Part shown: positions 1 through 5,157 of the stretch, in pieces | Layout: each line of letters starts with the position of its first letter | Numbering within the stretch: position 1 is the stretch's first letter | Assembly (NCBI GenBank): GCA_027039465.1 | Contig: JALWEA010000125.1 | Coordinates: 9,996 to 15,403 of the forward strand | DNA length: 5,408 nucleotides | Reading direction: 5' to 3' | DNA from: Calditrichia bacterium | GTDB lineage: Bacteria; Calditrichota; Calditrichia; Calditrichales; Calditrichaceae | Position numbers and translations under genes: made by a program | Notes under the pieces: generated by a model | What the model was told of the DNA's origin: nothing | Database searches by the model: none | Seen by the model: only the letters and a program-made list of their open reading frames with translations

Positions 1-192
1 TATATTCGTTATTCGGGAATCATTGTTTGTGCAGGCAGTGGTGTTCGACCGTTAATTGATGTGATTCCCAGTCTTGTCATTGCGAACGATCCCGCGAGCC
101 TGCGAGCGGGAGAGTGAAGCAATCCCCTCCTAAGCGGTAACGGACGTAAGGGATTTTTCATACGGAACCACTTTACTATTTACATGTTGTGA

Positions 193-281
193 CGCGTCCG
201 TCCCTCGATACGATTCTGCCTATTTCCCCCACTTTGCAAAAATTTCTCGCTGTCGGCAGAATCACTCGGGAACCGGACGCG
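193..281. repeat. Long imperfect inverted repeat (hairpin)
   Basis: The arms 193-220 and 255-281 share three matched blocks of 8, 4 and 9 bp in mirrored order, separated by short unmatched stretches. The intervening loop is about 34 bases. The arms are G+C-rich compared with the surrounding sequence. There is no T-run after the hairpin on either strand, so it does not look like an intrinsic terminator. It most resembles a REP/BIME-like extragenic palindrome, although membership of a repeat family cannot be shown from one copy. Confidence 0.6.
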
Positions 282-315
282 GTCAAAGGCAACCGGTTGT
301 CGAGTAGAGACCGCG
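278..315. repeat. Compact palindrome with an internal perfect 10-bp palindrome
   Basis: CGCGGTC at 278-284 is the exact reverse complement of GACCGCG at 309-315, and CAACCGGTTG at 290-299 is self-complementary between them. The left arm overlaps the right arm of the preceding hairpin by four bases (278-281), so the two structures could form as alternatives in single-stranded DNA or RNA. No coding role is apparent. Confidence 0.55.
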
Positions 316-349
316 CCAGCGGGATCGTATCGAGACACGGTTGCCGCAA

Positions 350-377
350 CAGTTCTCAGTTCTTAATTCCCAATTAA
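350..377. repeat. Degenerate heptamer tandem repeat ending in an AT palindrome
   Basis: Four successive 7-base units can be read: CAGTTCT, CAGTTCT, TAATTCC and CAATTAA. The first two are identical and the others are degenerate. The last 15 bases (363-377) are also a perfect inverted repeat, TTAATT and AATTAA around CCC. Short heptamer arrays of this look occur between genes in several bacterial groups. Four units is a small sample, so the period could be fortuitous. Confidence 0.4.
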
Positions 378-529
378 CACATGTCACCATCTTAATAATC
401 CGTGGAGCAGGCCATGGTTTCCGGCCTTAGAATGACAGCCTACCGAATGTCAAAAGTAGTTTGCACAACATCGTGGACTCAAAATTTTCACGGTAGTGCC
501 AATGTTATTTACCGAAAGAAATTGATAGC

Positions 530-2800
530 TCATCGTTTGCTGCGATGAAATTTGCGCATGACCCGTTCGATCTCCTGAAACAATTCTTCGCTGCGAATGG
601 GTTTGGAGACGTAGCCGTCCATACCGGCAGCCAGACACTTTTCCGCATCGCCTTTCATTGCATGGGCCGTTAAGGCAATGATGGGCATGTGGGCTCCGTT
701 CTTTTCGCTTTCTCTGATTTTTTTTGTGGCCTGAATACCGTCCATGACGGGCATTTGCACATCCATCAAAATCAAATCGTATTCATCTTGTCGCAGTTTC
801 TCCAATGCTTCCTGCCCGTTATTGGCCATTGTAACCTGATTGCCCGCTTTTTCCAACAGACGGCGCGCTAATTTTTGATTCACGGGATTGTCTTCGGCTA
901 CCAAAATTTTGTACATGGGATTTAATTCGCGCACCAAATATTGGGTTACCAAAGGCGGCTCTTTTTTGTCTTTTTCTTTAAGTTTGGAACGTCCTAGGGT
1001 AACTTGAATGGCATTTAAAAATTCGGTCAGTTTAACGGGCTTGGGCAAGTAAGCATCAATGCCGATTTTTAAACAACGGGCGCTGTCACCGCGCATACCG
1101 CTTGACGTGAGCATCATAATGGGAATGGATCGCCCCTGGGGCATTTTACGTAAATTCTCGGCAAACGCAAAACCGTCCATTTCCGGCATTTGCGAGTCCG
1201 TGATAATCAAATCGAATTGGGCGTCGTTCTTTAAAAGATTCAAGGCATCGGCGCCGCTTTCAGCCGTGACAACTTCCATCCGGTTACGTTCCATGATGTT
1301 TTTCAGATAGTGCCGATTGATGGGATTATCGTCAACCAATAAAACGCGTTTTCCCTGAACATCTTCGATTTGAATAGACTTAATCGCCTCACTCGTTTCA
1401 TCTGCGGTTTGCAGCTCCAGCGTAAAGTAAAAAGATGTCCCCGGCCCGCCCTTTTTTTGATGCGCAAAGGACGAAGGGCTTTCCAGCCAAATTTCCCCAC
1501 CCATCATGTGCACCAAATTCTTGGTAATCGTTAGTCCCAATCCGGTGCCGCCGTACTTGCGGGTGGTTGATGAATCGGCTTGCACAAAAGATTCAAATAT
1601 CTTTTTTTGCTTCTCCGGAGGAATGCCGATGCCGGTGTCGTGCACCGCACATTTCAGACGGACTGTTCGGCCTTTCTTTTCCAATAATTCCACTTGAAGG
1701 ACGATTTGCCCCTCTTTGGTAAATTTAAGCGCATTGCCGATCAAATTGGTTAGTATCTGACGAATACGTACCGGATCTCCTTTAAGAAAAATGGGTACTT
1801 TCGGGCCGATGGAATAGACCAAACTTACCTTACTCGTGGCGGCTTTAATGGCCATTAGTTTGACCATATCGCCGATCATATCAAAAAAATTAAAATCGAC
1901 TTGTTCAAGATCGAGCCTGCCCGCTTCGATTTTGGAAAAATCGAGAATATCATTGATGATGGTTAAAAGGGTTTCGGCCGATGATTTTACAATGGATAAA
2001 TACTCTTTTTGTTCGGGATTTAAGGGCGTGTCCAAGGCCAAATCCGTCATGCCGATAATACCGTTCATGGGCGTGCGAATTTCATGGCTCATATTGGCTA
2101 GAAATTCACTCTTTGCTTTATTGGCTTCTTCCAGTTCTTTTTTCGCCTTTTCTAGTTCTTTGGTCTTTTGCAGTAATTCATGGTTTTGCAACAGTGTTTT
2201 CCAATATTCCCTGTTTAGTTTTTTTATCACAAAACTCAGGTAAATATAAAATACGCTGAGCAATAAGCCCCAGGCCAAAAATTTGGTGCCGCCAAAAAAG
2301 AAAGCAACAAAAATAACCGGAAGCAATAAAACGGAAATATAGGCTTGACTCAAGCGATAGTACGGGGCCAATGCCGAGATTCCTCCGGCCCCAAGGCCGC
2401 TTAAAATCACCAATAACGTCAATGTGTTCAGATCCAGACCGTAATAGGATAGCGAAAAGGCAGCCAGCCAGCCCCACAATGTGGCGATGCTGATTGTCAA
2501 GCCGGAAAATAAATTTCGCCATAATTTTCCGTACCGGCGTAAATTTTTCTTCAAAATCAGCGAGATAAAAACCCGTGTCGTACTTAATACCACGACCGCT
2601 CCGAAAGTAATCCAAAAAAGCGCGGGGAAATCGGTGGGAATTGTGGTGGTGAAATACAGAATGATCAGAATAACCACATACATTAAAGGGCCGGATTTGG
2701 AACGCTGCTCCATCTCCGATAGCGAGGTTTCGTTCAATGTATTAAGAATGTTTTCTCTGTGCGAAAACTCAAATTGTTTTCGAATAAATTTTGGTATCAT
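530..2800 (-). CDS. Membrane-bound hybrid sensor histidine kinase with two receiver domains
   Basis: This 756-residue protein should autophosphorylate on a histidine in response to an unknown signal and pass the phosphate to its own receivers. A basic cytoplasmic N-terminus is followed by about six hydrophobic segments (roughly 39-55, 61-83, 97-117, 124-144, 151-171, 174-192), with almost no periplasmic domain. A charged coiled-coil linker spans about 193-230. HisKA has the phospho-acceptor H239 in SHEIRTP, and E240/T243 form the ExxT phosphatase motif. The ATPase domain keeps the N box (N352, N356), the G1 box DTGIGIP (388-394) and the G2 box GGTGLGL (417-423). REC1 (about 485-602) has D490/D491, acceptor D535, T565 and K587. 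REC2 (about 630-748) has E636/D637, acceptor D680, T711 and K733. All key residues are intact. No HPt domain follows, so a separate HPt protein or output regulator is expected. The start is the first ATG after an in-frame stop 27 bases upstream. The Shine-Dalgarno is weak (AGAGCAAG). The sensed signal is unknown. Confidence 0.96.
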   Translation of the reverse strand: MIPKFIRKQFEFSHRENILNTLNETSLSEMEQRSKSGPLMYVVILIILYFTTTIPTDFPALFWITFGAVVVLSTTRVFISLILKKNLRRYGKLWRNLFSGLTISIATLWGWLAAFSLSYYGLDLNTLTLLVILSGLGAGGISALAPYYRLSQAYISVLLLPVIFVAFFFGGTKFLAWGLLLSVFYIYLSFVIKKLNREYWKTLLQNHELLQKTKELEKAKKELEEANKAKSEFLANMSHEIRTPMNGIIGMTDLALDTPLNPEQKEYLSIVKSSAETLLTIINDILDFSKIEAGRLDLEQVDFNFFDMIGDMVKLMAIKAATSKVSLVYSIGPKVPIFLKGDPVRIRQILTNLIGNALKFTKEGQIVLQVELLEKKGRTVRLKCAVHDTGIGIPPEKQKKIFESFVQADSSTTRKYGGTGLGLTITKNLVHMMGGEIWLESPSSFAHQKKGGPGTSFYFTLELQTADETSEAIKSIQIEDVQGKRVLLVDDNPINRHYLKNIMERNRMEVVTAESGADALNLLKNDAQFDLIITDSQMPEMDGFAFAENLRKMPQGRSIPIMMLTSSGMRGDSARCLKIGIDAYLPKPVKLTEFLNAIQVTLGRSKLKEKDKKEPPLVTQYLVRELNPMYKILVAEDNPVNQKLARRLLEKAGNQVTMANNGQEALEKLRQDEYDLILMDVQMPVMDGIQATKKIRESEKNGAHMPIIALTAHAMKGDAEKCLAAGMDGYVSKPIRSEELFQEIERVMRKFHRSKR

Positions 2801-2952
2801 GTCTTGCTCTAGTACGTTAACTCATAAGAAAATTATCGGAACGTAGCCCATGAACAAAAGAAAAATCATTAAAATCGGCAGGTATCGTTTATTTTCGGGC
2901 AATTTTTTATTTTAAAGAAAAGAATGTTTACGAAATATATCCGTGGTTTTTC
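2801..2952 (-). other. AT-rich gap between the NlpC/P60 gene and the kinase gene
   Basis: This 152-base stretch separates the end of the hydrolase gene from the kinase start. It has no open frame of note and no G+C-rich hairpin with a T-run, so I see no intrinsic terminator after the hydrolase gene. Read-through from the upstream operon into the kinase is therefore possible. A promoter-like element lies at its upstream end (2924-2942). Confidence 0.6.
2924..2942 (-). promoter_or_regulatory. Candidate -10 region for the kinase gene, copy of the operon promoter motif
   Basis: On the minus strand this reads GGATATATTTCGTAAACAT, identical in 18 of 19 bases to the -10 region of the EIIA operon promoter (4869-4887). 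The TATATT hexamer is at 2934-2939. The place where a -35 box would sit (about 2957-2962) lies at the end of the hydrolase gene and matches TTGACA poorly. It may therefore be an activator-dependent promoter, a shared regulator site or a chance match. It would give a leader of roughly 125 bases before the kinase ATG. Confidence 0.35.
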
Positions 2953-3435
2953 CTAATGCAGTACACGCCGTATGACAATCAAATGGCGACGATAATAAGG
3001 ATCGTTTAATTTGTTAATCACCACGCCCCGGCTGCGCGAAGCATGCACAAATCGGCCGTCTCCCAAATACACAGCGACATGCTCGATGCCTTCTTCGCCT
3101 TTAAATCGAAAAAATAGCAAGTCACCTGGTTTTAAATAGGGGGCATGCACGGCGTAACCCAAGGTACGTTGGGCCGCTGCGTTGCGAGGTAACTTCAAAT
3201 GAAAGACTTCCCGGTATAATTGCACGGCCAAACCGGAGCAATCGATGCCGGTACGATCGTTCCCGCCATACCGATATGGAACGCCCAACCAGCGTTCGGC
3301 GGCTTGCTGCAAACGGTTTTTGCCCTGCAAGTGAGCAGATGAGTGATTCGATCGTTCGGCGGCAAAACGCAAGGAAGAATGGCAGGAAATTAAAACAAGT
3401 AAAAATAATGCCGAAAGCACGATTCGTATTTTCAT
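2953..3435 (-). CDS. NlpC/P60 family lipoprotein, probable peptidoglycan endopeptidase
   Basis: NlpC/P60 enzymes of this kind cut peptide stems or cross-links of peptidoglycan, typically the D-Glu to diaminopimelate bond or the DAP cross-link. The 160-residue product begins with a hydrophobic signal peptide ending in the lipobox LISC, so C18 should be lipidated. The residue after it is histidine, not aspartate, which by the E. coli Lol rule suggests the outer membrane. After a short polar linker, the catalytic domain (about 42-158) has the conserved GVPYRYGG and DCSG motifs with nucleophile C66, followed by H119 in EHVAVYLG and H131 in VHASRSRGV as the remaining triad positions. There is no SH3 or LysM wall-binding domain, so it resembles the small Spr/NlpC lipoproteins. 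It begins 4 bases after the prenyl synthase stop, without a clear Shine-Dalgarno sequence, which suggests coupled translation. The exact bond cleaved is not determined. Confidence 0.92.
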   Translation of the reverse strand: MKIRIVLSALFLLVLISCHSSLRFAAERSNHSSAHLQGKNRLQQAAERWLGVPYRYGGNDRTGIDCSGLAVQLYREVFHLKLPRNAAAQRTLGYAVHAPYLKPGDLLFFRFKGEEGIEHVAVYLGDGRFVHASRSRGVVINKLNDPYYRRHLIVIRRVLH

Positions 3436-3439
3436 ACGA

Positions 3440-4393
3440 TTACCAATGGCGGTTTTTAATCAGGAGCGTTAATTCTTCAAGCAGATTACGGTGTTGATTT
3501 TGGGGTAAACTCTTGAGGGCCTTTAAAGCCGCATCATAATAAGAGTTGAAAAGATTGCGCACTTCATCCGCTACGGAGCTTTCGATCAGCGCTTGTTTGA
3601 ATTCTTCAAACGACAATTTCTCCAAATTCACGGAAGAGCGTTGTTTTAAAAGAATAGTCAGAATGGTCTGTTTGTGCTGACGGTAATCGCTGCCCACATG
3701 CTTGCCGAGGGTTTGTTCGTCGGCCATGGTATCCAGCCAATCATCCTGCACCTGAAAGGCCATGCCCAAGGCATGCCCGAAATTGCGCAAAGCGCCGATT
3801 TGTGCTTCGGAGGCCTCAGCCGACAAACCGCCCAGTTCACAGGCTAGTTCAATGAGAACAGCGGTCTTACGTCGAATCATTTCAAGATAGCGATCATAGC
3901 TTACCCGGCTTTGCTGCTCAAACATTTTATCCAGACCCTGTCCCTCGCAAATTATCAGCATCACATCGGCAAAACGGCGGGTCATGCGCAAAAGGTGGCC
4001 GGAAGAACTTCGCAGCAGTTTCTGAAAAGCCAAACCCATTAAACCGTCGCCCGCTAAAATGGCCGTGCCCACATCCCATTTTTCGTGTACCGTAGGCTGA
4101 CCGCGACGCGTGGCATCATTATCCATAATGTCGTCATGTACCAAGGTGAAATTGTGCAGCAATTCCACGGCCGCCGCCGGGTAAATGGCCTGCTCAAGTT
4201 CTCCGCCGCAAGTCAGGGCGGACAAAATAGTGAGCAAGGGTCGGATACGCTTTCCGGGCAACTGCAAAACGTAATGAATGGGCTCATAAAAAAGGGGAAT
4301 TTCTTCCCCTTCACCCACATTGTTCATGTTTTCTTGTAAGACATCAAGAAAGGGCTGGAGTTTGGCAAAAAATATTTTTTTCTCTTCGGACAT
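3440..4393 (-). CDS. Short-chain polyprenyl diphosphate synthase (FPP/GGPP synthase family)
   Basis: This soluble trans-prenyltransferase condenses isopentenyl diphosphate with allylic diphosphates and feeds quinone, carotenoid or other isoprenoid synthesis. The 317-residue length is normal for the family. Visible motifs are GKRIRP (47-52) for substrate phosphate binding, the first aspartate-rich motif DDIMD (87-91) followed by RR (96-97), KT (176-177), and the second aspartate-rich motif DDWLD (217-221) after FQVQ. The downstream segment GSDYRQHKQT corresponds to the usual GKDxxxGKxT, with K241 retained. Residue F82, five positions before the first motif, is aromatic, and the motif has no two-residue insertion. 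By the published chain-length rules this fits a type I GGPP-like synthase better than a bacterial type II FPP synthase, though product length remains inferred. The start codon overlaps the stop of the EIIA gene in TAATG and there is no good Shine-Dalgarno sequence, so translation is probably coupled. A long-chain (C40) synthase is less likely given F82. Confidence 0.94.
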   Translation of the reverse strand: MSEEKKIFFAKLQPFLDVLQENMNNVGEGEEIPLFYEPIHYVLQLPGKRIRPLLTILSALTCGGELEQAIYPAAAVELLHNFTLVHDDIMDNDATRRGQPTVHEKWDVGTAILAGDGLMGLAFQKLLRSSSGHLLRMTRRFADVMLIICEGQGLDKMFEQQSRVSYDRYLEMIRRKTAVLIELACELGGLSAEASEAQIGALRNFGHALGMAFQVQDDWLDTMADEQTLGKHVGSDYRQHKQTILTILLKQRSSVNLEKLSFEEFKQALIESSVADEVRNLFNSYYDAALKALKSLPQNQHRNLLEELTLLIKNRHW

Positions 4394-4854
4394 TAATATT
4401 CAAACCGATTCTTAATAATATCATAAATTTCTTCACTGGTTTTGGCCTGCAAAATGGCTTCCCGCATTTCTTTGTTTTTTAAATTGCGGGAAATAACCGC
4501 CAGTGTTTGAATGTGCGGGCCGGAAGTATCACGGGGCGAAAGAACCAAGAAAATAATATTGGCCGGTTTACCGTCCAATGATTCGAAGTCCACACCTTCC
4601 GGTTTAACGCCCATGGCAATTTCCAGACGTTCCACGCCGTCGGTTTTGGCATGAGGAATGGCTAGCCCGTTTTCCAGTCCCGTGCTTAAATAACCTTCCC
4701 TAGCCAATACATCCTGGAGGGCAACTTCCCGATCGCGCAGATGATTATTCTTGTGCAACAAATCCAACAATTCTTCGATAACCTGAAATTTCGTCTGTCC
4801 TTTTAAATGCGGTGTAATATGTTCCTTTGGTAAATGCTCGTACAGTTTCATCAT
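4393..4854 (-). CDS. PTS EIIA type-2 domain protein, PtsN (EIIA-Ntr)-like
   Basis: The 153-residue protein is a single EIIA domain of the fructose/mannitol/nitrogen class. It would accept phosphate from an HPr-type carrier on H68, in the motif GLAIPHAKTDGV. A second conserved histidine is H114 in SGPHIQTLAVISR. The N-terminal part (LLDLLHKNNHLRDREVALQDVLARE) and the central MGVKPEGVDFESLDGKPANIIFLVLSP segment are typical of the family. It is not fused to EIIB or EIIC and no transporter lies nearby, so a regulatory role like PtsN is more likely than sugar uptake. It is the first gene of an operon with a prenyl synthase and a hydrolase, and it is not next to rpoN as in enterobacteria. Two ATGs are adjacent. 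The strong GGAGG lies only 1 base before the first and 4 bases before the second, so initiation at 4851 (152 residues) is at least as likely. Confidence 0.92.
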   Translation of the reverse strand: MMKLYEHLPKEHITPHLKGQTKFQVIEELLDLLHKNNHLRDREVALQDVLAREGYLSTGLENGLAIPHAKTDGVERLEIAMGVKPEGVDFESLDGKPANIIFLVLSPRDTSGPHIQTLAVISRNLKNKEMREAILQAKTSEEIYDIIKNRFEY

Positions 4855-4860
4855 TCCTCC
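4855..4860 (-). promoter_or_regulatory. Shine-Dalgarno sequence of the EIIA gene
   Basis: On the minus strand GGAGGA directly precedes ATGATG. This is the only strong ribosome binding site in the minus-strand operon. Its closeness favours the second ATG (4849-4851) over the first (4852-4854). Confidence 0.7.
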
Positions 4861-4878
4861 AAATCTGTATGTTTATGA

Positions 4879-4907
4879 AATATATCCAATTATTAAAATC
4901 TTGTCAA
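4879..4907 (-). promoter_or_regulatory. Sigma70-type promoter of the EIIA operon
   Basis: Read leftward, the -35 box is a perfect TTGACA (4902-4907). A 17-base spacer follows, then TATATT as -10 (4879-4884), five of six matches to TATAAT. Transcription would start near 4872 and leave a leader of only about 18 bases before the EIIA start, with the GGAGGA site inside it. This is the best promoter in the window. Confidence 0.72.
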
Positions 4908-4945
4908 ACGATAGCCGCATAAATTCGCGCTTTTCAGCTATCCGT
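4908..4945. promoter_or_regulatory. Inverted repeat just upstream of the operon -35 box
   Basis: ACGATAGC (4908-4915) and GCTATCCGT (4937-4945) are mirror copies except for one extra base, separated by 21 bases. The left arm directly abuts the -35 box of the EIIA operon promoter. The position would suit a regulator binding site, but arm length and spacing alone are weak evidence and no regulator family is recognisable. Confidence 0.3.
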
Positions 4946-4996
4946 AAAGGGATTATTTCTAACAAATCGACGAAATAAATAATTCTTGCAATTATT

Positions 4997-5014
4997 CCCA
5001 ACATTGACATTGGG
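4997..5014. promoter_or_regulatory. Possible operator overlapping the rightward -35 box
   Basis: CCCAACATTGACATTGGG has 5-bp inverted arms (CCCAA and TTGGG) around an 8-base centre that contains the TTGACA of the phosphorylase promoter candidate. A protein bound here would block RNA polymerase. The short arms make chance occurrence possible. Confidence 0.3.
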
Positions 5015-5032
5015 CAAAGGTTTAAATTTAAA
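5004..5032 (+). promoter_or_regulatory. Candidate promoter of the pyrimidine-nucleoside phosphorylase gene
   Basis: TTGACA at 5004-5009 is a perfect -35 hexamer. A spacer of 17 bases places TTTAAA (5027-5032) as -10, with four of six matches. An 18-base spacer gives TTAAAT, also four of six. The leader would be about 120 bases long. The AT-rich leader contains other TATATT hexamers (5062-5067, 5081-5086), but these lack good -35 partners. Confidence 0.42.
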
Positions 5033-5157
5033 TGTTTTTTCAGAATAAAAATTTTTATTTTTATATTTTCATTATTAGTTTATATTTTCGATTTTTCTGT
5101 TTGCCTGACGCTAAAAACGGGTGAACGCCGAACCATTTAACGATCAGAGGAATAACG

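Larger units (their letters stand above)
75..437. repeat. Mosaic of nested palindromes, possibly one composite interspersed repeat
   Basis: The segment is bounded by a 7-bp inverted pair, TGTCATT (75-81) and AATGACA (431-437). Inside are several stacked inverted repeats. TCCCGC (90-95) pairs with GCGGGA (106-111), enclosed by ATTGC (79-83) and GCAAT (119-123). CGCGTCCG (193-200), TCCC (201-204) and GATTCTGCC (212-220) pair with GGCAGAATC (255-263), GGGA (268-271) and CGGACGCG (274-281). CGCGGTC (278-284) pairs with GACCGCG (309-315) around the perfect palindrome CAACCGGTTG (290-299). TCGATACGAT (205-214) also pairs with ATCGTATCGA (324-333), and GGCAACCG (288-295) with CGGTTGCC (338-345). The GTCATTGCGA...GAAGCAATC end resembles a type of short interspersed repeat found in many bacterial genomes. 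That family link and the unit boundaries are inferred. No flanking target-site duplication was seen. Confidence 0.55.
1..529. other. Intergenic region without a convincing gene; possible gene tail at the extreme left
   Basis: No open frame here shows recognisable protein features. At the far left, plus frame 1 is open from position 1 to a TGA at 115-117, and plus frame 2 is open to a TAA at 50-52. Either could be the last codons of a gene that ends in this window, but neither peptide is recognisable and I cannot choose between them. A 62-codon open frame at 189-377 lies entirely over inverted repeats and is best read as non-coding. The region after the kinase stop (about 440-529) contains only weak hairpins and no clear rho-independent terminator. 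Confidence 0.6.
4855..5157. other. Divergent AT-rich control region between the EIIA operon and the phosphorylase gene
   Basis: This 303-base region contains no gene. It holds a leftward promoter at 4879-4907, a possible rightward promoter near 5004-5032, two inverted repeats that might be operators, and a very AT-rich leader at 5021-5100. That leader includes the perfect palindrome TTTAAATTTAAA (5021-5032) and a direct repeat TTTATATTTTC (5060-5070 and 5079-5089). I compared the leader by eye with riboswitch signatures I know and recognised none. Confidence 0.6.

Noticed and set aside
193..345. CRISPR array
   Set aside because: The repeats are inverted and nested, not regularly spaced direct repeats with unique spacers, and no cas gene is present.
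189..377. A 62-codon plus-strand open frame
   Set aside because: It spans the inverted repeats and the heptamer array, has no Shine-Dalgarno sequence and gives a protein without recognisable features.
410..426. Hairpin GGCC...GGCC as terminator of the kinase gene
   Set aside because: The stem is short and interrupted, it lies over 100 bases past the stop, and no T-run follows on the minus strand.
1836..2243. A 135-codon plus-strand open frame inside the kinase gene
   Set aside because: It is antisense to the intact HisKA and linker coding sequence, and its serine- and phenylalanine-rich product is what the opposite strand of such a gene gives.
2178..2615. A 145-codon minus-strand open frame overlapping the kinase membrane region
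   Set aside because: It is in another frame of the transmembrane coding sequence, and the kinase frame is clearly the real one.
3440..4393. Long-chain (octaprenyl-type) synthase
   Set aside because: The aromatic F82 before the first aspartate-rich motif would block long chains; small residues are usual at this place in long-chain enzymes.
5101..5150. Possible riboswitch or attenuator in the phosphorylase leader
   Set aside because: No stable paired stems or known riboswitch core could be found by eye, and there is no terminator-like hairpin with a T-run.
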